Shown in pieces: positions 9,104 to 17,908 of a stretch of DNA of 64,000 bases (positions within the stretch are counted from its first letter, which is position 1; each line of letters starts with the position of its first letter). The stretch covers positions 239,058 through 303,057 of the forward strand of contig UBXG01000008.1 in NCBI GenBank assembly GCA_900469475.1, given 5' to 3'. The notes beneath the pieces were generated by a model that was not told the DNA's origin, did not search any database, and saw only the letters and a list, made by a program, of their open reading frames with translations. The translations under genes and the position numbers were made by a program. This stretch comes from Hyphomicrobiales bacterium. Its GTDB lineage: Bacteria; Pseudomonadota; Alphaproteobacteria; Rhizobiales; Rhizobiaceae.

Positions 9104-10351
9104 TCAGGTTACGGCCGCGCGCACCGCAAAGCGCGCGTCCTTCCATGATCCGCTGCTCAGGATTTCCTCAAGCACCGTCACGGCGCGCCAGACGTCGTGA
9201 TATGAGACGTAGAGCGGCGTGAAGCCGAAGCGCAATGTCGACGGGGCGCGGAAGTCGCCGATGACGCCACGTTCGATCAGCGCCTGCATGACTTCATAGG
9301 CGTTGCTATGGATGAAGGAGACCTGGCTCCCGCGCTTTTCGCTGTCCCGCGTCGTCTCGAGTTCGACACCATATTGGCCGCATTTGGTTTCGACCAAGCG
9401 GATGAAGAGATCGGTCAACGCTATGCTCTTCCGGCGCAAGGCTTCCATGTTCACCTCGTCCCAAATGGAGAGCGCCCCTTTCAGAGCCCGAAGCGACAGG
9501 ATTGGCTGGGTGCCGCAGAGGAAACGCTTGATACCGGCATCGCCATCGAAGCTCTGTTCGAAGGCAAAGGGGCGGGCGTGGCTCCACCAGCCGCTGAGCG
9601 GCTGAACGATCGATGCGTGATGACGCTTCGCCGCATAGATGAAGGCCGGCGCCCCCGGGCCGCCATTCAGATATTTGTAGGTGCAGCCGACGGCAAAATC
9701 GGCATCCGCACCGTCGAGATCGACAGGCAGGGCGCCGGCGCTATGGCACAGATCCCAGATGACGAGCGCACCCGCCGCCTGGATGCGCTTCGTCAGCGCC
9801 GCCATGTCGCGCAGCTCGCCGCTCTTGTAGTTGACGTGATTGACGAGGACGACGGCGACGCTGTCGTCGATCAGCTCCTCGATTGTGCTGGCATCACGGC
9901 CTTCAAGGCGGAGCGTGATGCCGGGGCGCGTCGAAAGGACGCCTTCGGCCATGTAGATATCGGTCGGGAAACTGTCGCCCTCTGCCACGATCACGTTGCG
10001 GCCTGATCGCATGGCGAGCGCCGCATGAAGCGTTTTGTAGATGTTGATCGATGTGGAGTCGGTGACCACGGTCTGGCCTTCGGCGGCGCCGATCAGCCGG
10101 CCGACGCGGTCGCCGAGCTCCAGCGGCAGATGAAACCATCCGGCGCTGTTCCAGCTACGGATCAAGCCGTTGCCCCATTCTTCCATGGCGGCCTGGCGCA
10201 CTTCGGCAAAGACCTCGTGCGAGGCTGCACCGAGCGAATTGCCGTCGAGATAGATGACACCGGCGGGCAGGGCGAAGCGGCTGCGGAAGGCGCGCAGCGG
10301 GTCGGCCTCGTCCATGGCCTCGACGGCGGCGAGATCGGGAAGGCTATCCAT
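9104..10351 (-). CDS. kynU: Kynureninase
   Basis: A 415-residue PLP enzyme of fold type I that splits kynurenine into anthranilate and alanine. Typical segments are YLDGNSLGAAS, EEWGNGLIRSWNSAGW, the cofactor-binding DLCHSAGALPVDLDG and the Schiff-base lysine in GCTYKYLNGGPGAPAF. The C-terminal RFGFTPLYVSYHDVWRAV matches the family. Length is normal. It lies 19 bases after the ABC permease gene and 37 before the formamidase-like hydrolase, all on the minus strand. This implies an operon that imports and breaks down kynurenine-type compounds. No tryptophan dioxygenase gene is nearby. Confidence 0.93.
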   Translation of the reverse strand: MDSLPDLAAVEAMDEADPLRAFRSRFALPAGVIYLDGNSLGAASHEVFAEVRQAAMEEWGNGLIRSWNSAGWFHLPLELGDRVGRLIGAAEGQTVVTDSTSINIYKTLHAALAMRSGRNVIVAEGDSFPTDIYMAEGVLSTRPGITLRLEGRDASTIEELIDDSVAVVLVNHVNYKSGELRDMAALTKRIQAAGALVIWDLCHSAGALPVDLDGADADFAVGCTYKYLNGGPGAPAFIYAAKRHHASIVQPLSGWWSHARPFAFEQSFDGDAGIKRFLCGTQPILSLRALKGALSIWDEVNMEALRRKSIALTDLFIRLVETKCGQYGVELETTRDSEKRGSQVSFIHSNAYEVMQALIERGVIGDFRAPSTLRFGFTPLYVSYHDVWRAVTVLEEILSSGSWKDARFAVRAAVT

Positions 10352-10370
10352 GATGTCGTTGCCTCGTAAT

Positions 10371-11297
10371 CTATTCGCGAATGGTTTCTCGGGTGGCGGC
10401 TCCGCCGCGGCTGCGGCGGATACTCGGCAGCGCCAGCATGATCAGCACGAACAGGCCGGTTGCGAGCTTCAGGTTCGGCGGCGGCATGCCGGCGGCAAGG
10501 CACAGCGACACGAGCTGATAGTAGATGATGGAGCCGACGAATGGCGCCAGTAGCTGACGCAACACGGTCTGCTTGCCAGTAAAGGCTTCGCCGATCATGA
10601 GCGCGGCAAGGCCGTTGATCAGGATGCCGATACCCATGTTGACATCGGCAAAGCCCTGCGACTGCACCATCAGTGCACCGCTTGCGGCTGAAAAGGCGCT
10701 GGCGATGCCGACGCCACCGATGGTGGCCGCCCAGACATTGATGCCCTGCGCCTCTGCCATGTCGGGATTGGAGCCGACGGCGCGCATGGCTGTGCCCTTT
10801 TCCGTCTTGAAATAGAGATTGAGGGCGATCAACACGATGACGGCCAGCAGGCCGGCGATGACGATCTTGCTCGCGGGAAAGCCCGGCGTCGTGAAGGGTA
10901 CCCAGTCGAACACAGTCGGCGAGCCGAAGACGGAGAGGTTCGATTTGCCCATGATGCCGAGATTGACGCTATAAAGCATCGTCGACATCAGGATGCCGGC
11001 GAGCAGCGTATGAATGCGGAAGCGCAGGTGAATGAAGGCCGTGCAGCAGCCGGCGGCAAGGCCGACGACGAAGGCGACGGCGATCGCCAGCGGCGGTGCG
11101 ACGCCGGCGGCAAGCAGAATGCCGCAGACGCAGCCGCCGAGCGGAAACGCGCCTTCACTGGTCAGATCCGGAAAGCTCAGCATCCTGAAGGGGATCATGA
11201 TGCCGAGGACGACGAAGCTCAGGATGAAGCTCTGGGCCAGCGTGACCGGGATGAGCGAGACGAAGCTCGAAACGGTTGTCTGAATAAAGTCCATCAT
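10371..11297 (-). CDS. ABC transporter permease, TrpY-like (COG4120 type)
   Basis: A 308-residue inner-membrane protein with about eight hydrophobic segments, for example AQSFILSFVVLGIMIPF and IVIAGLLAVIVLIALNLYF. It carries the family signature RAVGSNPDMAEAQGIN near the middle and GSIIYYQLV near the end. This permease type is related to branched-chain amino-acid permeases and pairs with COG1101 ATPases and COG2984 binding proteins, as in the streptococcal tryptophan importer TrpXYZ. It overlaps nothing but is separated from the ATPase gene by only 4 bases. It ends with TAG. The likely cargo is tryptophan, kynurenine or a related compound. Confidence 0.85.
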   Translation of the reverse strand: MMDFIQTTVSSFVSLIPVTLAQSFILSFVVLGIMIPFRMLSFPDLTSEGAFPLGGCVCGILLAAGVAPPLAIAVAFVVGLAAGCCTAFIHLRFRIHTLLAGILMSTMLYSVNLGIMGKSNLSVFGSPTVFDWVPFTTPGFPASKIVIAGLLAVIVLIALNLYFKTEKGTAMRAVGSNPDMAEAQGINVWAATIGGVGIASAFSAASGALMVQSQGFADVNMGIGILINGLAALMIGEAFTGKQTVLRQLLAPFVGSIIYYQLVSLCLAAGMPPPNLKLATGLFVLIMLALPSIRRSRGGAATRETIRE

Positions 11298-11301
11298 GAT
11301 C

Positions 11302-12081
11302 TCAGCTCACCAGCAGCATGCGGTCGGTCTTGACGGCAAAGTGGCCGATCAGCTCGGGTACGGTGATGCGCCGCTTGCCATCCCCGGTAATTTCGAGATG
11401 GACGCGGCCGGCATCGAGCATGATGATGCTGTCGCCGAAATCGACGGCGTGCTGCATGTTGTGCGTCACCATCAATGTCGTCAGCTTGAGCGCCTCGACC
11501 GTGCGCACCGTTGCCTGCATGACGATATCGGCGGTGCGCGGATCGAGTGCTGCCGTATGTTCATCCAGCAAAAGCACGTCGGGCGAACCGCCGACTGCCA
11601 TGATGAGGGATAGCGATTGGCGCTGGCCGCCCGAAAGCAGCTCGACCTTGGTATCCAGCCGGTTTTCGAGGCCGAGACCAAGCACGGCCAGGCGCTCCTT
11701 ATAGGCGGCGAGGCGGGCGGCATTCAGGCCGGGACGAAATCCTCTGCTCTTGCCGCGCAGTTCCGCGAGAAGCATGTTCTCGCCGACCGTCATGCTGGCG
11801 GCGGTGCCCTTCATCGGGTCCTGGAACACGCGCGCAAGCCGCGCGGCGCGCTTGTGGACCGGCATGCCGGTGACGTCGTTGCCGTTGATGAGGATCTGAC
11901 CGGAATCGAGGCTGAGAGCGCCCGAAATCGCATTCAGCATGCTGCTCTTGCCGGCGCCGTTCGAGCCGATCACGACGCCGAATTCGCCTGTCTTGAGGGA
12001 GAGCGTCAGGCCATTGAGCGCGACCTTCTCGTCGGGCTGGCCTTTATAGAAAACCTTGCGCGCGGATTTGACATCCAGCAT
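11302..12081 (-). CDS. ABC transporter ATP-binding protein (COG1101 type)
   Basis: A 259-residue ATPase with Walker A VIGSNGAGKSSML, signature LLSGGQRQSLSL, Walker B DVLLLDEHTAALD and the H-loop in MVTHNMQHAVDFGD. It energises import through the adjacent permease. Its place between binding-protein and permease genes, all on the minus strand, makes a complete importer. The cargo is discussed at the permease. Confidence 0.9.
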   Translation of the reverse strand: MLDVKSARKVFYKGQPDEKVALNGLTLSLKTGEFGVVIGSNGAGKSSMLNAISGALSLDSGQILINGNDVTGMPVHKRAARLARVFQDPMKGTAASMTVGENMLLAELRGKSRGFRPGLNAARLAAYKERLAVLGLGLENRLDTKVELLSGGQRQSLSLIMAVGGSPDVLLLDEHTAALDPRTADIVMQATVRTVEALKLTTLMVTHNMQHAVDFGDSIIMLDAGRVHLEITGDGKRRITVPELIGHFAVKTDRMLLVS

Positions 12082-12170
12082 CCGTGCCTCCCCTGCGGTA
12101 TAGGGTTATGAAATGGCGGCATCCCTGACGCCGCCATGGAAAGGAATTATGCAGTAGAGGATGCCGCCTA

Positions 12171-13157
12171 TTACTTCGTGAAGCAATTGCAATCGGCAAG
12201 CGAAGCCGGAACCTCGGCACCGAAGGCTTTCAACACAGTCTTGTTGATCAGCGGCGCGTGGTCTTTATAGGCAGGAACGGAGGGCTTGATCGTCTTCGGA
12301 TCGGCACCCTTCAAGATTTGCGCGGCGATCTTGCCGGCGTTTTCGCCAACCTGCTCGTAGTTGACGGCAAAGCTTGCCGGAACGACGCCGTTGCGAACAG
12401 CCGCGTCGTCGGAGTTGACGATCGGGATCTGTGCCTGGCGGGCGGCGGCGGCAACGGCGGGGATTGCTGGCTGCAACAGGTTGGAAGCGGGCGTGTAGAT
12501 GACATCCGCCTTGCCCGCGAGCGATGCGATGCGCTGCTGGATGTCATTGACATTGTCGACGCCGACGGGAACCACTTCGAAGCCGGCTGCCGGAGCGGCC
12601 GCCTTGACCTTGTCGAGCAGCGCCACGTCGTTGGCTTCGCCCGGATTGTAGGGAATGCCGATACGCTTGGCATTCGGAAGCAGCTTCTTGGTAAAGGTCA
12701 GGATCGCGGAGATGTCCTGCAGATCGCTTGAGCCGGTGATGCCGACGTCGCCTGCGTCCCAGGACGGCACGAGCTTGGCGGCGACGGGATCGGTGACCGC
12801 AGTAAAGACGATCGGAATGCCGGAGCCGGCGAGCGCCTTCTTGGCGATCTGCGACACCGGCGTCGTGACCGTGTATATCAGCTTCGGATGTTCGGACTGC
12901 AGCTTGGCGATCATTTGCGGAACGAGCGAGGCGTCGAAGCTCGTATTGCTCTCGGAGTAGACGACATCCTTGCCTTCGACGAAGCCGTTGTCGGCGAGTG
13001 CCTTCTTGAAGCCGGCGATCGAAGCATTGAGCTGCGGATGTTCGCCGAAATTGGCGATTGCGATCTTGATCGGTTCGGCCGATGCCGTCGCAACACTGGC
13101 AACGAACGCGCCGGCAACGACGAGGCCGGAGAGCCATTTAGATGTAGATCTCAGCAT
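12171..13157 (-). CDS. ABC transporter substrate-binding protein, TrpX-like (COG2984 type)
   Basis: The ATG at 13157 is chosen because GGGAGGAAAAT precedes it and it opens a clean signal peptide (MLRSTSKWLSGLVVAGAFVA, cleavage probably after ATASA). An upstream in-frame ATG would bury that signal. The mature protein is a two-lobed periplasmic binding protein with KIAIANFGEHPQLN, GIPIVFTAVTDPVAAKLV, IGIPYNPGEANDV and PIVNSDDAAVRNGVVPASFA. This is the family that includes the tryptophan-binding TrpX. It is the first gene of the five-gene kynurenine operon, divergent from a GntR regulator. Confidence 0.88.
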   Translation of the reverse strand: MLRSTSKWLSGLVVAGAFVASVATASAEPIKIAIANFGEHPQLNASIAGFKKALADNGFVEGKDVVYSESNTSFDASLVPQMIAKLQSEHPKLIYTVTTPVSQIAKKALAGSGIPIVFTAVTDPVAAKLVPSWDAGDVGITGSSDLQDISAILTFTKKLLPNAKRIGIPYNPGEANDVALLDKVKAAAPAAGFEVVPVGVDNVNDIQQRIASLAGKADVIYTPASNLLQPAIPAVAAAARQAQIPIVNSDDAAVRNGVVPASFAVNYEQVGENAGKIAAQILKGADPKTIKPSVPAYKDHAPLINKTVLKAFGAEVPASLADCNCFTK

Positions 13158-13244
13158 ATTTTCCTCCCGGATAGACAAGGAGCCGTGTTCCATCGGCTCT
13201 CTTGACGAGGGATCATAGCGACTGCCGCAAGACTGTCAATTTAC

Positions 13245-13311
13245 GATATATGATATTCACGATAGAGAGGTTTTATATATAATTTTGGCAGCAGATGATT
13301 TTATATATAAT
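13245..13311. promoter_or_regulatory. Repeated TTATATATAA boxes, probable GntR operators
   Basis: Between the kynurenine operon and its divergent regulator, the 13-mer TTTTATATATAAT occurs twice (13271-13283 and 13299-13311, 28 bases apart). Each copy contains the perfect palindrome TTATATATAA. A related ATATATGATAT lies near 13245. The spacing is close to three helical turns and the position overlaps both promoters. This suits a dimeric GntR/FCD repressor. It is inferred, as no binding data can be seen here. Confidence 0.5.
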
Positions 13312-13340
13312 CCGAGCCTGAGGGGACTGGGACAAGGATC

Positions 13341-14069
13341 ATGCAAGACACGGATGCCCTAAGCAAGACGGAGGCGGCTTACTGGCTGTTGCGGCGCGAC
13401 ATCCTCAATACCAGGTTAAGGCCGGGTGCATCGTTAAGGTTGAGCATGCTTCGGGACACCTACGGCGTCGGCTGGACGCCGCTGCGCGAGGCGCTGTCGC
13501 GGCTGGAAGCTGAAAAGCTGGTTACCGCGGTCAGCAACCGCGGCTTCGCGGTCGCCCCCGTATCGCGCGCCGAACTGGAGGATTTGACGCGGGCACGTAT
13601 GATCGTGGAGCTGCCGCTTTTCATGGAATCGATCGAGAAGGGCGGGCCGGATTGGGAATCGGCTGTTGTGACGGCGCATTACCGTCTGTCACGCTGCAAG
13701 ATCGTGCTCGGGTCCCCCTCCGACGAAATGGCGGACGAATGGGACGAGAAGCACAATGCCTTTCATGCAGCACTTGTCAGTGCTGCGACATCGAACTGGC
13801 TTCAGCGCTTCCGGTCCACTATCGCGGATCAGCTTCGCCGCCACCATCGTTTTCTCGGTCTGGCACCGACGCAGCGCGGGGCCGCCGGCCTCTCCATCGG
13901 CTACGAAGAAGCTGCCGCCGCCCTGCAGGATGCCATGGCGATCGAGCATCATACGGCCCTGATGGACGCCGCCCTCGACCGCGATATCGAGCGTGCACGC
14001 GCTCTGATGACCGAGCATATCGGCTATACGCTGCAGGTTTATATCCGCTCGGAGGATAAAGACGGGTAA
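13341..14069 (+). CDS. GntR-family regulator (FCD subfamily) of the kynurenine operon
   Basis: A 242-residue regulator. The winged helix covers residues 5-75 (LRPGASLRLSMLRDTYGVGWTPLREALSRLEAEKLV) and the FCD domain about 85-230, with WDEKHNAFHAALVSA and the late HIGYTLQVYI helix. It is divergent from the importer/kynU operon, across an interval with two identical AT-rich palindromes. Regulators in this position usually repress the neighbouring catabolic operon and are released by its substrate. The ligand may be kynurenine or anthranilate (inference). Confidence 0.85.
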   Translation: MQDTDALSKTEAAYWLLRRDILNTRLRPGASLRLSMLRDTYGVGWTPLREALSRLEAEKLVTAVSNRGFAVAPVSRAELEDLTRARMIVELPLFMESIEKGGPDWESAVVTAHYRLSRCKIVLGSPSDEMADEWDEKHNAFHAALVSAATSNWLQRFRSTIADQLRRHHRFLGLAPTQRGAAGLSIGYEEAAAALQDAMAIEHHTALMDAALDRDIERARALMTEHIGYTLQVYIRSEDKDG

Positions 14070-14206
14070 CTCCATTATATCCAATTCCACTAAATAGCAC
14101 TACCATATCAATTGGTTAGCTTGACACGTTCTGCGATTGGGCGCTACCAATGTCCTGCGGTTTTCGGCCACGGTGGTATCCTGTTCAAAGTCTTGGAGGG
14201 CGCTAA

Positions 14207-14253
14207 ATGGGCAAGCGCAGCACCGTGCTTTTGACCAAGCGTATCGTTGACGC
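14207..14253 (+). pseudogene. Start of a tyrosine-type integrase gene, cut by an IS6 element
   Basis: The ATG at 14207 follows TTGGAGGGCGCTAA and opens MGKRSTVLLTKRIVDA. This resembles the first residues of phage/island integrases with an N-terminal DUF4102-type domain. After codon 15 the inverted repeat of an IS6 element begins at 14254, and the rest of the gene is absent. The assignment rests on about 15 residues and so is tentative. Confidence 0.4.
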
Positions 14254-15144
14254 GGCTCTGTTGCAAATTTCCCCTTTGGTTATGATGGCCGTTGGTTGGT
14301 ACGTTGATTACCTGGCAGCCTCGCCATTTTCGAGACTCTGTGCGAGCAGTGCTACCGCTTCCGTCAGCGTGCTTAGTCCGATGCCGAAAGCTCGTTCAAC
14401 AACGCGTGCTTCTCCGCGGACGTCGCCCGTCAGGTTGAAAATCCCAGCCTGTACTTTGCGCAAAGCGCGCATGACCTCAAAACCTTTGATTGTCGCATAA
14501 GCCGTTTTCAGCGTCTTGAACCCTCTGACCGGTTTGATCAGTTGCTTCAGTTTGCCATGATCTGCCTCAACGACGTTGCTCAGATATTTGGCCTGTCGGT
14601 GCACAAGCTCTCCGGGGCATTTGCCTTCGGCCTTCAATTGCGCAATCGCAATGCCATAAGTCGGAGCCTTGTCGGTGTTGATGACAGTTGGCTTTTCGCA
14701 GGCCTTCAGGCTATTCAAGGCCTTGCCGAGAAAGCGTTTGGCTGCTTTGGTATTGCGGGTAGGGGATAGATAAAAATCAATCGTGTTGCCGAATTTGTCG
14801 ACGGCCCAGTAAAGATACGTCCATTGTCCGCGGACTTTCACATAGGTTTCATCAACGCGCCAACTCGTCGATTGCTGCCGGCGCCAGTGCCATCGCAACC
14901 GCCTTTCAATCTCCGGCGCATATCGCTGAACCTAACGATAAATCGTGGAATGATCGACTGGCACACCCCGTTCGCCCATCGTTTGCTCAAGGTCACGGTA
15001 GCTCACCCCATAGCGGCAATACCATCGCACCGCCCACAAAATCACTTCACCCTGAAAATGACGCCATTTGAAATCGCTCATCAATAGTCTCGCTGAAAAT
15101 TCCGGCGCTCTTTCGGACATCAACGCGATTTTTGCAACAGAGCC
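14254..15144 (-). mobile_element. IS6-family insertion sequence (891 bp)
   Basis: Bounded by inverted repeats GGCTCTGTTGCAAA (14254-14267) and TTTGCAACAGAGCC (15131-15144), very like the IS26/IS6 ends. One transposase gene fills it on the minus strand. The 8 bases on each side (GTTGACGC and GTGTTCAT) are not a target duplication. The flanks belong to two unrelated genes, an integrase start and a dnaE2 tail. That pattern fits an IS6-mediated deletion or cointegrate rather than a simple insertion. Confidence 0.88.
14308..15081 (-). pseudogene. IS6-family transposase interrupted by one in-frame TAG
   Basis: Starts MSDFKWRHFQGEVILWAVRWY at 15081 and would be about 257 residues. The first part ends HSTIYR, then a TAG at 14932-14934 replaces the Trp normally found in YRWVQRYAPE. 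The same frame continues to the end with VDETYVKVRGQWTYLYWAVD, VINTDKAPTYG and VVEADHGKLKQLIKP, the DDE catalytic segments. One base change (TGG to TAG) therefore silences an otherwise complete transposase. Confidence 0.85.
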
Positions 15145-15327
15145 GTGTTCATCACCATCGAAGATAAGACCGGTATTGCCAACCTCGTCCTCTGGCTGAA
15201 AACCTTCGAAAAATACCGACGTGTCGTGCTCAATGCCGGCATGATCGGCGTCTATGGCCGCATTCAGCGGGAAGGGGAGGTGGTCCATCTTGTGGCACAT
15301 CGGTTGATCGATTTGTCGGCGGGGTAG
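15145..15327 (+). pseudogene. C-terminal fragment of error-prone DNA polymerase DnaE2 (ImuC)
   Basis: Reads FITIEDKTGIANLVLWLKTF, then RRVVLNAGMIGVYGRIQREG and EVVHLVAHRLIDLS. This is the OB-fold tail of DnaE2/ImuC. The start is removed by the IS6 element ending at 15144. The true tail, which normally continues past this point, is lost where the next IS6 element begins. Only about 60 codons remain, so it cannot function. Confidence 0.75.
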
Positions 15328-15373
15328 CGTCGGGTTAACGAGGCTGTCGGGAACGGGTTGGTATTTGGTGGCA

Positions 15374-16087
15374 ATGACCGAAATCTCTCCTGCTCACTTC
15401 AGACGCCACCGTTTACCCGCCGAGATCATCGCCCATGCGGTTCGGCTCTATTACCGGTTTCCGCTCAGCTTTCGCGACATCGAAGATCTGCTTGCCGCGC
15501 GTGGCATTGAGGTCTCGTTTCAGACGGTCTCGGAATGGGCCGTGAAGTTCGGCCTCAAATTCGCCGATCAGCTCCGACGGCGCTCACGAGGCAATTTTGC
15601 CGACAAGCGGCAACTCGATGAGATGGTCGTGACGATCAAGGGAAAGAAGTACTGGCTGTGGCGCGCCGCGGATGCCAACGGTTAGGTCCTCGATGCCCTG
15701 CTGCAAAGCCGAAGGAACAAGGCAGCAGCGCTGCGTCTGATGAGGAAGCTGCTCAAAGGGCAGGGTACCACCCCACGGGTGATGGTGACGGACAAATTGC
15801 GGTCCTACTCTGCTGCGAAGGCCGAATTGATGCCGGGCATCGAGCATCGGTCACACAAAGGCATCAACAACCGCGCTGAAAATTCACATCTTCCCGTACG
15901 ACGACGCGAACGGCGGATGATGCGCTTCAAGTCGGCCCGGCAATGCCAGCGTTTCGCCTCGACGCAGGGCCAGATCGCCAATCTCTTCCTTCTTCGCCGC
16001 AAACATCTCATCGCCGCAGATCATCGAAAGCTTCGTTTCTACGCCATCGCAACATGGCGGCAGATCACCATGTCAATCAACGAGTGA
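15374..16087 (+). pseudogene. Second IS6-family transposase, interrupted by one in-frame TAG
   Basis: Begins MTEISPAHFRRHRLPAEIIA and shows AVRLYYRFPLSFRDIEDLLA, the DDE start RQLDEMVVTIKGKKYWLWRA, VMVTDKLRSY and HKGINNRAENSHLPVRRRER. These are typical of rhizobial IS6 elements distinct from the first copy. A TAG at 15683-15685 stands where a Tyr is usual (DGYVLD); the frame is open on both sides. The first ATG (15365) is three codons upstream and equally possible. I could not delimit the inverted repeats with confidence; the element probably starts near 15325 and ends near 16130. Confidence 0.82.
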
Positions 16088-16189
16088 AGGCTGGTACCAT
16101 GCCAGACGCGCGCCCTGTCCCAGCTTAAGGCGACGCCACCCATTGAGGCGATGTGAGCACAAGGCACTCCCGGGCCGGATTGACCCCTA

Positions 16190-16885
16190 TTAGAACGTCG
16201 CGCCACCGGCCTCACGCATTGCGGCGGGCAGCGTCTCCCAGGCCCTGATCAACTCGCCGATAGAGCCGGCCCCCATTTTGCGCATGGCATTGGCGCGGTG
16301 CAATTTGACCGTGACCGCACTTATCCCGAGGTCGAAGGCGATTTGCTTGTTGAGCCGACCGCGTGCCACCTCGCGCAGGATTTCGCGTTCGCGGTGCGTT
16401 AGTGTCACCAGGCGCTCGATATTCCGCTTGACCACCAAAGCATTGGCCCGTCGCGCCGCATCGAGCGCGATACCGGCAATGACGGCGTCGAGCAGCGTCT
16501 GGTCGCGCACTGGCTTGGTCAGGAAGTCGACCGCACCCGCTTTCATCGCCTGCACAGTCATTGGAATGTCGCCATGCCCGGTTAAGAAGATGATTGGCTT
16601 CGCATTACCGCTTTCCAGCAGATGATGCTGTAGGTGAAGGCCGCTCGCCCCCGGCATGCGGACGTCAAGGATCAGGCAGCCGGGGCTGTCCAGTATGTCA
16701 GCCTCAAGCACTTCTCGGGTCGAGGCGAAGCTCATTGGCTGCAGGCCTGCCGAAAGGATCAGCTCCGACAAGGCCTCGCGAACAGCTGCATCGTCATCAA
16801 CGATGATCACGATGGGCTCGCTGAGGTCATTCTTTTGCTGCCGTGATAGCGGTGCCGTTCTTCGGAGCGGCTGGTCAATTTTCAT
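16190..16885 (-). CDS. FixJ-type response regulator (receiver plus LuxR helix-turn-helix)
   Basis: About 231 residues. The receiver has VIIVDDDAAVREAL, the phosphorylated Asp in LILDVRMPGASG, and FLTGHGDIPMTVQAMKAGAVDFLTKP; a LuxR-type helix-turn-helix follows (LTHREREILREVARGRLNKQ). I prefer the ATG at 16885 because GGAGGGTGAC precedes it; the ATG at 16897 lies inside the upstream gene. Last gene of a four-gene operon headed by a sensor kinase. It likely activates target promoters when phosphorylated by that kinase. Confidence 0.88.
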   Translation of the reverse strand: MKIDQPLRRTAPLSRQQKNDLSEPIVIIVDDDAAVREALSELILSAGLQPMSFASTREVLEADILDSPGCLILDVRMPGASGLHLQHHLLESGNAKPIIFLTGHGDIPMTVQAMKAGAVDFLTKPVRDQTLLDAVIAGIALDAARRANALVVKRNIERLVTLTHREREILREVARGRLNKQIAFDLGISAVTVKLHRANAMRKMGAGSIGELIRAWETLPAAMREAGGATF

Positions 16886-16886
16886 G

Positions 16887-17270
16887 TCACCCTCCATTTC
16901 TCGATTTCTGTAGAGCTTCCCCTATCGCGATGAGTAGGGCAGGCGCGTCGAATGGCTTTCGAAAAAAGCCATCCACGCCTTTGGCGCGGCCCTGATCGGC
17001 AATCTCGTGGCGGCCTGTAACCAGGAATACCGGCAGTTCCGGACGCGCCTTGTTGACCATGTCACGAAGTTCAAAGCCGTTTGTGCCTGGCATTCCGATG
17101 TCGGTGATCAACAAATCCAGATCCGACAGACCGCAGGCAAGCAGATGTTCAGCCGACCGGAAACAGCAGGCTGAATAGCCGGCGGATTCCAGCAGCTCCT
17201 CCAGCGATTCGAGCAGCCTCGCATCGTCATCGACAACCGCGACGATCGGTCTTGTCCTCTTCATCCTCAA
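16887..17270 (-). CDS. Single-domain response regulator
   Basis: A 127-residue receiver without an output domain: IVAVVDDDARLLESL with the acidic pocket, Asp in LLITDIGMPGTNGFELRD, and the conserved Lys in DGFFRKPFD. It sits between two FixJ-type regulators and overlaps the upstream one by 4 bases, so the genes are translationally coupled. It may act as a phosphate sink or relay for the same kinase. Confidence 0.87.
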   Translation of the reverse strand: MRMKRTRPIVAVVDDDARLLESLEELLESAGYSACCFRSAEHLLACGLSDLDLLITDIGMPGTNGFELRDMVNKARPELPVFLVTGRHEIADQGRAKGVDGFFRKPFDAPALLIAIGEALQKSRNGG

Positions 17271-17908
17271 TTACCTCCCTTGCGGCGCGAATGGATGATC
17301 TGTATTCCCAATCGTTCCGCTATGCGCACGAGATCAGCAAGCGATGCCGCCGCCATCTTCTGCATCACATTCCGTCGATGGACTTGCAGCGTCACTTCGC
17401 TGATTCCGAGTTGCGATGCCGCCTGCTTGTTGAGCAGGCCGCTAACCACGAGCGGCAGCACGTCGCGTTCGCGTGGCGTCAGTTCGAGATAACGCTGCTT
17501 CAACAAGCTTAGTTCGGCCCGTTCCGATCGCTTTTTCCGATCCTCCGAAATTGCCGTATGAACCGCGGCCATGAGGTCCGCATCGCTGAACGGCTTCGTG
17601 AGAAAATCCACCGCGCCGTGCTTGATCGCCCGCACAGAGGAAGGGATGTCGCCATGACCGGTGATGAAGACGATTGGCGGATGATCGCCCTCGGCGATCT
17701 GCCGCTGTAGTTCGAGGCCGTTGATATCGGGCAATTCAACGTCGAGTATCAGGCAGGCAGGTAGATCCGGTTTGTCGGCGTCTACATAGTCACCCGCCGA
17801 ACCGAACGCGATGGCGCGCATGCCGTGGGTCTCCAGGAGCTCGCCGAGTGCCTCCCTGATGCGTTCGTCATCGTCGACGATGAAAACAACATGGTTGTCC
17901 GGTGTCAT
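17267..17908 (-). CDS. FixJ-type response regulator (receiver plus LuxR helix-turn-helix)
   Basis: A 213-residue protein: receiver with FIVDDDERIREALGELL, Asp in LILDVELPDINGLELQ, VFITGHGDIPSSVRAIKHGA and KPFSDADL; then LTPRERDVLPLVVSGLLNKQAA and the recognition helix LGISEVTLQVHRRNV. It overlaps the kinase gene by 4 bases (start within the kinase stop), a mark of a cognate pair. It is clearly a paralogue of the regulator ending the operon. Confidence 0.9.
   Translation of the reverse strand: MTPDNHVVFIVDDDERIREALGELLETHGMRAIAFGSAGDYVDADKPDLPACLILDVELPDINGLELQRQIAEGDHPPIVFITGHGDIPSSVRAIKHGAVDFLTKPFSDADLMAAVHTAISEDRKKRSERAELSLLKQRYLELTPRERDVLPLVVSGLLNKQAASQLGISEVTLQVHRRNVMQKMAAASLADLVRIAERLGIQIIHSRRKGGN

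Noticed and set aside
14246..15152. Target-site duplication around the first IS6 element
   Set aside because: The two 8-base flanks, GTTGACGC and GTGTTCAT, differ.
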